Positions 46,586-54,236 of a DNA stretch of 64,000 bases are shown one piece after another. A program made the translations under genes and the position numbers. Every line of letters begins with the position of its first letter. Position 1 is the stretch's first letter. The stretch covers positions 1-64,000 of the forward strand of contig CACFWQ010000003.1 of assembly GCA_902570055.1 (NCBI GenBank), given 5' to 3'. Under the pieces are notes generated by a model, which saw nothing but the letters and a program-made list of their open reading frames with translations, was not told where the DNA came from and made no database searches. This DNA is from an uncultured Pelagibacteraceae bacterium. GTDB lineage: Bacteria; Pseudomonadota; Alphaproteobacteria; Pelagibacterales; Pelagibacteraceae.

Positions 46586-47031
46586 TAAATTTTTTTTTTC
46601 AAATATTTTTGATGATATTCTTCAGCTTTGCAATAATTTTTTTGTTCGGAAATATTAGTAACAATTTTATCATTATATTTATTAATTAAATTTAATTTAA
46701 TTTTTTCAGCTATTTTTTTTTGATTTTCATCAAAATAAAAAATTTCACTTCTGTATTGCGTCCCTATATCAGGACCCTGTTTATTAAGAGTAGTTGGATC
46801 ATGCATTTTAAAAAAGAATTTTATTATTTCTTCGTAAGATATTATTTTTTCATCAAATTCTATTTTTACAACTTCAGCATGATTAGTTTTGCCTGTACAA
46901 ACTTCTTCATAAGTTGTTCTTTCTTTATTGCCACCACAGTATCCTACCTCAGCATTTATAACTCCATGTAATTTAGAAAATTTTTCTTCTGGTCCCCAAA
47001 AACATCCCATTCCAAAAATAGCTTTTTTCAT
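46585..47031 (-). CDS. msrA: peptide methionine-(S)-sulfoxide reductase
   Basis: MsrA repairs oxidised methionine. The catalytic motif AIFGMGCFWGPEE has the nucleophile Cys at residue 10. The block VEVGYCGG-like AEVGYCGGNKERTTYEEVCTG and the late HDPTTLNKQGPDIGTQYRS are conserved. The 148 residues form the short bacterial version without MsrB. It is first in the minus run msrA-sseA-adaptor-RND pump. Confidence 0.96.
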   Translation of the reverse strand: MKKAIFGMGCFWGPEEKFSKLHGVINAEVGYCGGNKERTTYEEVCTGKTNHAEVVKIEFDEKIISYEEIIKFFFKMHDPTTLNKQGPDIGTQYRSEIFYFDENQKKIAEKIKLNLINKYNDKIVTNISEQKNYCKAEEYHQKYLKKKI

Positions 47032-47074
47032 AATTTTCGATTAATAGTATTTAATTATAATTTAAATAATAAAA

Positions 47075-47959
47075 ATGAGCAAAAATCATTTAGGCGCAGT
47101 TTACATGATCGTAAGTGTTTTATTTTTCTCATTCATGGATATTTTAATTAAAATTACTGACGAATATGATGTAGGGCAAACCATGTTTTTTAGGGCAACA
47201 TTTGGCTTAATACCTATCTTTTTTTTGATACCAAAAAAAAAGATTAATAATTTTTACAAAACAAAAAATATTAAATTACATTTTTATAGATCATTTTTTG
47301 GAGCGATTGCTATGGCAGCTATTTTTGTAGGATTAAGAAATTTACAACTTGCGGAAGTTACTGCTATGGCTTTCAGTGCTCCTTTATGGGTTGTAATATT
47401 TAGCATGTTTTTTTTAAGCGAAAAAATAAGAGCCAAACGTTGGATTGCTGTCGCTCTTGGATTTATTGGGGTAGTTGTGATTTCAAAACCTGGCTTTGAT
47501 AATTTAAATTTTTACTATATTTATCCAATAATATTTTGTATTGGCTTTGCAGGAGTTTCTATTATCATTAGAAAATTAACTCTCGCAGGAGAACCCGTTT
47601 GGTTAATAGCTTTTTATTTTAGTGTAGCAAGTGGATTAGGTGGTTTATTGACAATTCCTTTTGGTCTTTGGAAAATGCCAAATACTTATGATTTTATTTT
47701 GTTAATTTTGATTGGATTGCTAGGAAGTATTGCCAATTTACTTTTAACACAATCTTATAAACTTGCAGAAGTTACTTTAACAACGCCTCTGAAATACCTT
47801 TCTCTCGTTTTTGCAATTATATTTGGATTTTATTTTTTTAATGAAATTCCAACAATTAATACGATACTAGGAGCAGGATTAATTGTAGTCTCTTCAGCTA
47901 TTATTTTCTTTAGAGAGAGCCAATTAAAAAAACCTCTTATATTACCCAGACAACAATGA
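47075..47959 (+). CDS. EamA/DMT-family transporter
   Basis: Ten predicted helices in 294 residues arranged as two EamA repeats (AVYMIVSVLFFSFMDILIKI at the start; FCIGFAGVSIIIRKLTLAGE in the middle). AMAFSAPLWVVIFSMFFLSEKI is the repeat-typical helix pair. DMT carriers move amino acids, sugars or drugs, mostly outward; the substrate is unknown here. Its stop overlaps the start of the glycosylase gene by 4 bp. Confidence 0.85.
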   Translation: MSKNHLGAVYMIVSVLFFSFMDILIKITDEYDVGQTMFFRATFGLIPIFFLIPKKKINNFYKTKNIKLHFYRSFFGAIAMAAIFVGLRNLQLAEVTAMAFSAPLWVVIFSMFFLSEKIRAKRWIAVALGFIGVVVISKPGFDNLNFYYIYPIIFCIGFAGVSIIIRKLTLAGEPVWLIAFYFSVASGLGGLLTIPFGLWKMPNTYDFILLILIGLLGSIANLLLTQSYKLAEVTLTTPLKYLSLVFAIIFGFYFFNEIPTINTILGAGLIVVSSAIIFFRESQLKKPLILPRQQ

Positions 47960-48582
47960 AGAAACCACCTTCTTATTGGTATAGAGCAAAAAAGAAACTT
48001 TCCAAAAAAGATCCAGTGTTAAAAAAAATTATTAAAAAATTTAATAAGGGTTTTTTGACTACCAGAAAAGACCCTTTCTATTCCTTATGTAGAACTATAA
48101 TAGGACAACAAATATCTATAAAAGCTGCTGACTCTATATGGTTAAAATTTGAAAAAAAATGTAATAAAAAAATTGTTCCTAAAAAAGTATTAAAATTACC
48201 TATAAGTTCTCTAAGAAATGCAGGTTTATCACGTCAAAAAATTAGTTATTTAAAAAATATAGCAAAAAGTTTTAATAATAAATCTTTTATTATTAAAGAT
48301 TTGAAAAAAATGGATGATCATCAAGCAATCAACTACATTACAAGATTAAAAGGACTAGGTATTTGGAGTGCGCAAATGTTTTTAATGTTTAATTTAAATA
48401 GACCAAATATTTTTCCAATAAAAGATATAGGTTTAATTAGAGCAATATCAAAAAACTACAAAACATCTTATCCTCCAAGTAATAGATTTTTAAACAAAAT
48501 TGCAAAACTACATTCAGGATACTTAAGTGTTTTTACCTGGTATATGTGGAGAAGTATTGATCCAGTTGATGTTGAATATTAG
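47956..48582 (+). CDS. AlkA-like DNA-3-methyladenine glycosylase (HhH-GPD)
   Basis: A base-excision repair glycosylase (208 residues) that removes alkylated purines. The hairpin-helix-hairpin TRLKGLGIWSAQMFLMF lies at about residues 133-149, followed by FPIKDIGLIRAI with the catalytic aspartate. Upstream, LCRTIIGQQISIKAADSIW is the family substrate-pocket helix. The protein lacks the N-terminal TATA-like domain of E. coli AlkA, which is usual for the short group. It lies 10 nt from the convergent glycosyltransferase gene. Confidence 0.88.
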   Translation: MKKPPSYWYRAKKKLSKKDPVLKKIIKKFNKGFLTTRKDPFYSLCRTIIGQQISIKAADSIWLKFEKKCNKKIVPKKVLKLPISSLRNAGLSRQKISYLKNIAKSFNNKSFIIKDLKKMDDHQAINYITRLKGLGIWSAQMFLMFNLNRPNIFPIKDIGLIRAISKNYKTSYPPSNRFLNKIAKLHSGYLSVFTWYMWRSIDPVDVEY

Positions 48583-48592
48583 ACATATAATA

Positions 48593-49489
48593 TCAATAAT
48601 CTAACCATTCATTAAATTTTTCTTTATTTGAGCTAATATATTCAGGCAAAATATCTAAATTTACTTTTGTAAGTTTTGCACCGCTACCAATTTTATTTAA
48701 AGATCTTTGATCATGTTTTAAATTATATATTGCTGTTTTATTTTCTATCATTTTTTTAATACCTTCAATTCCTATTGGATTTAAATCATACTCTCTATGA
48801 TGAAGATATGATCTTAGTTTCTTTTCGATTAAATCTGGAGTTTTTATATAAGAAAAATGCCAGCCTCCTTCTTCAATAAATTTAATATCTGTATACTTTA
48901 GTTTAGAAAAAAAAGTATCAAATCGCCACCATGGATAGTTTCTGTCTTTGATGCTTCTTAACCATTGTGGAGAAATTAAATCCTTTTTTTTGCAAGCTTT
49001 TGAACCAACCCAAACAAAATTATCGTATTTTAAATTAAATTTGTAATACATCATGTCTTGCTTAAAAAAAACCAGCTTATTTTTTATTTTTTTTAAATCT
49101 ATATTTTTTAAATTTGGAATTTCATCTATATCAGACACTATTATCCAGTCATTTTCATGAGCATTATTTAACCCTTTGATAATCTGATTTCTTTGAAAAT
49201 TTTCTCTTTTTGCAGAATTTGAGATATATTTGCTATCTTTTTCTTTTTCAGTATCACTTGGGCTTATTTTATATATTTTTTCAGGACCAATATCTAAATT
49301 TATATAAGTGATTTTATTTTCAAATTTTTTAAAATTTTTTAAATCAAACTTTAATTCTCTCTTTTCTCCTTTATGATTAAATTTGCTTTCAACTATTATA
49401 AATTGATCTACAAACTTTGATAAAAAATTTAGTCTTAGTTCTAGAACAAGATCTTCATCGAAGTACATAAAACAATCAAAAATTTTCAT
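48593..49489 (-). CDS. glycosyltransferase family 17 protein
   Basis: The opening IFDCFMYFDEDLVLELRLN and IIVESKFNHKGEKREL are the GT17 signature, known from eukaryotic beta-1,4-N-acetylglucosaminyltransferase III and found in marine bacteria and viruses. The DxD-like VSDIDEIPN (about residue 116) is the metal/sugar-nucleotide site, and GWHFSYI near residue 222 is also family-typical. It probably builds a surface glycan. It follows the purine genes on the same strand (18 nt after puuE) but has no evident purine role. Confidence 0.82.
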   Translation of the reverse strand: MKIFDCFMYFDEDLVLELRLNFLSKFVDQFIIVESKFNHKGEKRELKFDLKNFKKFENKITYINLDIGPEKIYKISPSDTEKEKDSKYISNSAKRENFQRNQIIKGLNNAHENDWIIVSDIDEIPNLKNIDLKKIKNKLVFFKQDMMYYKFNLKYDNFVWVGSKACKKKDLISPQWLRSIKDRNYPWWRFDTFFSKLKYTDIKFIEEGGWHFSYIKTPDLIEKKLRSYLHHREYDLNPIGIEGIKKMIENKTAIYNLKHDQRSLNKIGSGAKLTKVNLDILPEYISSNKEKFNEWLDY

Positions 49490-49507
49490 AATTTTATTTT
49501 ATTTTTT

Positions 49508-50407
49508 TTATTGGTGATTTTTGATCCAATGTTTTGCTATATCAATTCTTTTGCACGTCCAAACATCATCAAATTTTAATATGTAATCAAGAAATTTTCT
49601 TAATGATTGAATTCTTCCTGGTCTGCCTATTAATCTACAATGCAAACCCACAGACATCATTTTTGGATTTGTCTTACCTTCATTGTACAATACATCAAAA
49701 CTATCTTTAAGATATGTATAAAACTGTTCTCCACTATTGAATCCCTGATTTGTAACAAATCTCATATCATTATTGTCTAAAGTATATGGAATAATTAATT
49801 GTTTTTTATTTCCTTTTTTTTTCCAGTACGGAAGATCATCGCTATATGAATCGCTACAATAAAGAAATCCACCTTCTTCCATAACTAAATCTAAAGTATT
49901 TGGGCCAGATCTTCCGGTGTACCAACCCAAAGGTCTTTTACCAAAAATTTTTTTTATTGATTTAATTGCTAATTGCATATGTTTTCTTTCTTTCGCTTTT
50001 GGAAAATTTTGATAATCAATCCATCTCCAGCCATGAGAAGCAACTTCATAGTTTGCTTTTTTAATTGCATCACACACCTCTTTATTTTTTTCTAGAGCTA
50101 TACCTACGCCAAAAATTGTTAATGGAATTTTTTTTTCTTTAAATAAATTATGGATTCTCCAAAAACCTCTTCTTGAACCAAATTCATAAATTGATTCCAT
50201 ATTCATATGGCGGCCTTTAATTGGTTTAGCTCCAATTATTTCTGAAAGAAAAATTTCCGAAGTTTTATCTCCATTTAACACACAATTTTCAGCTCCTTCT
50301 TCATAATTAAGAACGAACTGTACTGCGATCTTTGAATTATTTGGCCATTTAACTTTAATATTCTTGGAACCATATCCCACCATGTCTCTTAAGTTTTTTT
50401 TAACCAT
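49508..50407 (-). CDS. puuE: allantoinase, polysaccharide-deacetylase type (PuuE)
   Basis: PuuE hydrolyses allantoin to allantoate and is unrelated to the metal-amidohydrolase AllB. The 299 residues show PuuE hallmarks: DMVGYG, IAVQFVLNYEEGAENCVLNGD, KGRHMNMESIYEFGSRRGFWR, the carbohydrate-esterase-type SHGWRWIDYQ, GWYTGRSGPNT and SVGLHCRLIGRPGR. The gene overlaps allA by 8 bp in the minus-strand operon uraD-alc-allA-puuE, where each product is the substrate for another enzyme of the set. Confidence 0.93.
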   Translation of the reverse strand: MVKKNLRDMVGYGSKNIKVKWPNNSKIAVQFVLNYEEGAENCVLNGDKTSEIFLSEIIGAKPIKGRHMNMESIYEFGSRRGFWRIHNLFKEKKIPLTIFGVGIALEKNKEVCDAIKKANYEVASHGWRWIDYQNFPKAKERKHMQLAIKSIKKIFGKRPLGWYTGRSGPNTLDLVMEEGGFLYCSDSYSDDLPYWKKKGNKKQLIIPYTLDNNDMRFVTNQGFNSGEQFYTYLKDSFDVLYNEGKTNPKMMSVGLHCRLIGRPGRIQSLRKFLDYILKFDDVWTCKRIDIAKHWIKNHQ

Positions 50408-50897
50408 GTTTCAGAATTATTTTTTCTTTTTTAAAATTGTGTATTACTAAATTATTACCCTTTCCTTTTCTATCAATAACTAAAAAGTTCATGTTTTTTT
50501 TTGATATTAAGGGGAAATGCCAAATTCCTGGTTTATAGTTTATTCCAGCATGCCTTGGCACAGTAAAAGACTCTATTTTTTTGATGTTTGGTTTAGTACC
50601 TTTAGGAGCAACAAATACTAAAAATTCAGTTTCTTTCATTGGAATAAATGCTTGGCTTCCAAGAGGATGTTTTTCCATCATTTTTATATTCATAGGAAAT
50701 TTTCTTTTTTTTGAGGAAAATATACTCATAATTGCAATTCCTTTTTTTAAGGAAGTATTAATTTTACACAAATTATCAAATCTTTTTGCATAACCATTGT
50801 TAATATTTATTGGCTTTATTTTTTTTGTAGAAATTAATTCACCAAATTTTTTAAAATTCTTATGAGTTATTTTTTTTGGTTTTATAATAATTTTCAT
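50400..50897 (-). CDS. allA: ureidoglycolate lyase
   Basis: The enzyme splits ureidoglycolate into glyoxylate and urea, the last step of the urate route here. The cupin-like 165-residue protein has NNGYAKRFDNLCKI, MMEKHPLGSQAFIPM (metal-binding His/Glu region, about residues 73-87), FLVFVAPKG and the GINYKPGIWHFPLI block, all characteristic of AllA. It overlaps alc by 4 bp and puuE by 8 bp, so its expression is tied to both. Confidence 0.92.
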   Translation of the reverse strand: MKIIIKPKKITHKNFKKFGELISTKKIKPININNGYAKRFDNLCKINTSLKKGIAIMSIFSSKKRKFPMNIKMMEKHPLGSQAFIPMKETEFLVFVAPKGTKPNIKKIESFTVPRHAGINYKPGIWHFPLISKKNMNFLVIDRKGKGNNLVIHNFKKEKIILKHG

Positions 50898-51880
50898 TTT
50901 ATAACTTTTCCAAAAGCTCTAATTCTTGAAATTCCACCATCAGGATAAATATTAATTCTGATATAATTAATTTTATTTTTTTGTAATTTTTTGTTTTTAA
51001 AGTTATGTTTTTTATGAGCACTGAGTTTAACTTTATTTAAAAGCGTTTTCCATTTATTAGATTTTTTAATTATTGAATAATTGGATATTTTTTTAGGAAT
51101 ATATGTGCCATGAACGGTGCATCTGTCAGGATAATTTCCCTTAAAATGATGTGTATCAATTTCAATTTTATTAATTGTCCCTGGGCGACCTAATTTAATT
51201 ATAAGCCAATCAAAATTTTTTCCCCTACTTCTTCTTGTTTCCCATCCATCACCCATGTTTTTACCTCTACCTGGTGCAAGAATATTTTCAGCTTTTCCAA
51301 AATGTTCATTATTACAACCCACAATAGATGCTCCATTTAACATAGATGAAAGATTAATTAATTTATTTCCAAAATTAATATTTTTTGTCTCAATTTCTCC
51401 ATAAATTCTAAGTCTCGCAACTCCTCCATCTGGATAAATATTTAATTTAACATGAGTAAAAATAGATTTGTTTTTAATTTTATAATTATGATCTTTATTT
51501 GGACCTAGTTTTTTTTTGTGTAAGATTGTAATCCATTTTGATTTACTATTTGGTTTTTTATTACTATTACAGGCCTCTAAAGATGCATGCAATGGTTGGT
51601 TTCCAGAAAAATGAGTTGTATCGATCCCAACATTAAAAATTTTTCCTGGTCTTCCAAGTTTTACAATTAAATAATCATAGCCTTTTTCTCTTCTTCTTCT
51701 TGTTTCCCATCCATCCATCCATTTTCCATGTTTATCAAAAATTCCTTGTTTAAATATTGGTGGTTTTGGATTAATTATTCTATTTGCAGATGCAAAAAAA
51801 TCATCTGTCTTAAAAATTACTTTTGAACCAAGTCTTGGATCAGCCAAATTAATCATTTTACCATTAATAAATTTTTTCAT
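50894..51880 (-). CDS. alc: allantoicase
   Basis: Allantoicase cuts allantoate to ureidoglycolate and urea. Two homologous jelly-roll domains are clear. The first contains WMDGWETRRRREKGYDYLIVKLGRPG (about residues 54-79). The second contains GDGWETRRSRGKNFDWLIIKLGRPG (about 211-235). Each is followed by an NVGIDTTHFSGNQP- or IDTHHFKGNYPD-type segment. Length 328 is normal. It follows uraD by 5 nt. Confidence 0.96.
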   Translation of the reverse strand: MKKFINGKMINLADPRLGSKVIFKTDDFFASANRIINPKPPIFKQGIFDKHGKWMDGWETRRRREKGYDYLIVKLGRPGKIFNVGIDTTHFSGNQPLHASLEACNSNKKPNSKSKWITILHKKKLGPNKDHNYKIKNKSIFTHVKLNIYPDGGVARLRIYGEIETKNINFGNKLINLSSMLNGASIVGCNNEHFGKAENILAPGRGKNMGDGWETRRSRGKNFDWLIIKLGRPGTINKIEIDTHHFKGNYPDRCTVHGTYIPKKISNYSIIKKSNKWKTLLNKVKLSAHKKHNFKNKKLQKNKINYIRINIYPDGGISRIRAFGKVIK

Positions 51881-51885
51881 AATTT

Positions 51886-52380
51886 TTATTTAATTATTTC
51901 ATTTAGACGAAAGCCAGCAATTTTTTTTACTTGCTTTTTAGCTTCTTCAAATTCTAAATTTATATTATTTGTTATTCTTTGTCTAAAACTATTCAAAATT
52001 TCTTCCTTATTTTTTCCTTTAACAGCAATGATAAAAGGAAAGCCAAATTTTTTTTTATATTCTTCATTTAGTTTTTTAAATTCATTAAACTCTTGATCAG
52101 TGCAATGATTTAAACTTACGTTTTGTTGTTCATTTTTTGAATCTTTTGTTAATTTTTTTTCAACCGCCAAGTCTGGATGAGCATTAAGAATTTCAAGATG
52201 CTTTTTTTTTTGAGTGCTTTCAAAAACTTCCATCATTTTTGAAAATAGTTCATCAAGATTATTATAAGGTTTTAAAGAGTAACATTTTTCGGCAATCCAT
52301 TCTGTTTTTTCAAAAACATTTCCAAAAATAGATAAAAATTCAGATTTGTCTAATTTATTAAACTTATCTATCGAACTCAT
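51886..52380 (-). CDS. uraD: OHCU decarboxylase
   Basis: UraD decarboxylates 2-oxo-4-hydroxy-4-carboxy-5-ureidoimidazoline to (S)-allantoin. The 164-residue helical protein has FGNVFEKTEWIAEKC, the catalytic histidine in LNAHPDLAVEK (about residues 65-75), CTDQEFNEFKKLNEEYKKKFGFPFIIAVKG and a C-terminal helix with FRLNEII. It is first in its operon; the start is 67 bp from the divergent uraH start, with a palindrome between them. Confidence 0.94.
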   Translation of the reverse strand: MSSIDKFNKLDKSEFLSIFGNVFEKTEWIAEKCYSLKPYNNLDELFSKMMEVFESTQKKKHLEILNAHPDLAVEKKLTKDSKNEQQNVSLNHCTDQEFNEFKKLNEEYKKKFGFPFIIAVKGKNKEEILNSFRQRITNNINLEFEEAKKQVKKIAGFRLNEIIK

Positions 52381-52425
52381 TATGACCTTATCACTTTAGT
52401 TTTAATATTTTAATTATTCATTAAT

Positions 52426-52440
52426 TGTATATTATATACA
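52426..52440. promoter_or_regulatory. 15-bp palindrome between the two purine operons (operator candidate)
   Basis: TGTATAT-T-ATATACA is a perfect inverted repeat around one central base. It ends 7 nt before the uraH ATG and lies 46 nt from the uraD ATG, so it would overlap the plus-strand start region. TGTATA-N-TATACA-like sites are common for GntR-type regulators. No regulator gene is in the block, so a binding protein cannot be named. Confidence 0.5.
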
Positions 52441-52447
52441 TAACTAT

Positions 52448-52798
52448 ATGACAAAATTAACTACACATGTATTAGACATTTATTCTGGTAAACCAGGAGA
52501 AGGTATTAAAGTTGATCTATACTATATTCAAGATAGTAAGAGAAAAAAGTTAAACAGCATATTATTAAATAAAGATGGGCGAGCTGATAAACCTTTAATA
52601 GAAGGAGAAAACTTTAAAGAAGGGCAATATGAAATCGTTTTTTTTGTGGGAGATTATTTTAAAAAAATTACCGACGCACCAAAAATTCCTTTTTTGGATG
52701 ATGTAGTTATAAAATTTGGAATTTCTAATGCAAAAGAACATTATCATGTACCCTTGCTCGTTTCACCTTGGAGCTACTCTACATATCGAGGAAGTTAA
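52448..52798 (+). CDS. uraH: 5-hydroxyisourate hydrolase (transthyretin-like)
   Basis: UraH hydrolyses 5-hydroxyisourate, the product of urate oxidation. The 116 residues start with LTTHVLDIYSGKPGEGIKVDL (catalytic His near residue 5) and end with the invariant tetrapeptide YRGS that separates the enzyme from transthyretin. No signal peptide is present, so it is cytoplasmic. It is the first gene of the plus-strand purine operon and adjoins xdhA without a gap. Confidence 0.96.
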   Translation: MTKLTTHVLDIYSGKPGEGIKVDLYYIQDSKRKKLNSILLNKDGRADKPLIEGENFKEGQYEIVFFVGDYFKKITDAPKIPFLDDVVIKFGISNAKEHYHVPLLVSPWSYSTYRGS

Positions 52799-54235
52799 AT
52801 GACTTCCAATATAGTAAAGTTTGTTTACAAAAATAAAATATGTGAGATAGAAGATCCAGATCCAAATGAAACTATACTTAATTACGTAAGAACAAAATTA
52901 AAAAAAACTGGAACAAAAGAAGGATGTGCCGAAGGTGGTTGCGGAGCGTGCACAATAGTTTTGGCTGAATTAAAAAAAAATAATATTGATTATAAAGCTA
53001 TAAATTCTTGTATAGCTTTTCTTCCAAGTTTAGAAGGAAAACAATTAATATTAGTAGAAGATCTTGTTTTTGAAGACAAACTACATCCAGTACAAAAAGC
53101 TATGGTAAATTATCATGCATCACAATGTGGTTTTTGTACACCAGGATTTGTTATGTCGTTATTTGCAATGTACAAAAATAATTCTTCTTATAAAGAAGAA
53201 ATTATTAAAGATTCAATTCAAGGTAATTTGTGTCGTTGTACTGGATATAGACCTATAATTGATGCAGCAAAAAGTCTTAATACTGAAAGCAAATTTGATC
53301 ACTTTAGTAAAAATAAAAATATTACTTTATCACTTTTAAAAAAAATAAATCAGAGAGATATAGCAATATATAATAATAATAAAAAATATTTTGCCCCCAA
53401 ATCAATTAAACAATTAAAAAACATTATTCAAAAAGAATCAAATTCCAAATTAATAAGCGGTGGCACCGATGTTTCTTTAATAGTAACCAAAGAAAAAAAG
53501 GATTTGAACTCTTTAATTTATATGAATTCGATTGATGAGCTAAATTATTTAAAAGAGAAAAATGGATACATAGAGATAGGAGCAACAACTCCACTAATAA
53601 ACTTAGAGTCCTTTATAAAAAAATTTTTTCCTGATTTTTCAAGTATATTAAGAAGATATGGCTCAGTTCAGATTAGAAACGTTTGTACAGTTGCTGGAAA
53701 TATAGGAACCGCAAGTCCAATTGGAGATACATTACCATTACTTTTGACGCTAGATACACAAGTTGTAATTAATGGCAAAAATAAAACCCAAATTTTACCA
53801 TTAAATAGTTTTTTTTTAGGTTATCGCAAAACAAAGCTTAAAAAAGGACAATTTATTCAATCTATAAGAATTCCTTTGTCAAAAAAAAATATTTTTAAAG
53901 CTTATAAAATCTCAAAAAGAATTGATGATGATATATCTTCTGTTTGTGCATCTTTTAATGTTGAAATTAATAACAATATAATAAAAAAAATAAAAATTGC
54001 CTATGGTGGAATGTCAAATATTCCTAAGAGGGCATTTAATTGTGAAAAAATTCTTCTAAATTCCTATTTGTCAGATAAAACAATTAAAAAAGCAAAACGA
54101 CTGTTAGAAAAAGATTATAAACCTATTACTGATACTAGGGCCAGCAAAGAATATCGAATGCAAATAGCAAAAAACTTATTAGAAAAATGTTTTATTGAAA
54201 TTAGGCAAAAAAAATTAATAAGGATAAATTTTTAA
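52799..54235 (+). CDS. xdhA: xanthine dehydrogenase small subunit (2Fe-2S and FAD domains)
   Basis: XdhA carries the electron-transfer part of xanthine dehydrogenase. Two [2Fe-2S] sites are visible: GCAEGGCGACTIV (plant type, about residues 41-53) and CGFCTPGFVMS with GNLCRCTGYRPI (about residues 107-147). The FAD domain starts near residue 195 with SKLISGGTDVSLIVT and RRYGSVQIRNVCTVAGNIGTASPIGD. The 478-residue fused layout matches the bacterial XdhA of the two-subunit enzyme. xdhB follows after 1 nt. The insertion chaperone XdhC is not in the window. Confidence 0.95.
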   Translation: MTSNIVKFVYKNKICEIEDPDPNETILNYVRTKLKKTGTKEGCAEGGCGACTIVLAELKKNNIDYKAINSCIAFLPSLEGKQLILVEDLVFEDKLHPVQKAMVNYHASQCGFCTPGFVMSLFAMYKNNSSYKEEIIKDSIQGNLCRCTGYRPIIDAAKSLNTESKFDHFSKNKNITLSLLKKINQRDIAIYNNNKKYFAPKSIKQLKNIIQKESNSKLISGGTDVSLIVTKEKKDLNSLIYMNSIDELNYLKEKNGYIEIGATTPLINLESFIKKFFPDFSSILRRYGSVQIRNVCTVAGNIGTASPIGDTLPLLLTLDTQVVINGKNKTQILPLNSFFLGYRKTKLKKGQFIQSIRIPLSKKNIFKAYKISKRIDDDISSVCASFNVEINNNIIKKIKIAYGGMSNIPKRAFNCEKILLNSYLSDKTIKKAKRLLEKDYKPITDTRASKEYRMQIAKNLLEKCFIEIRQKKLIRINF

Positions 54236-54236
54236 A

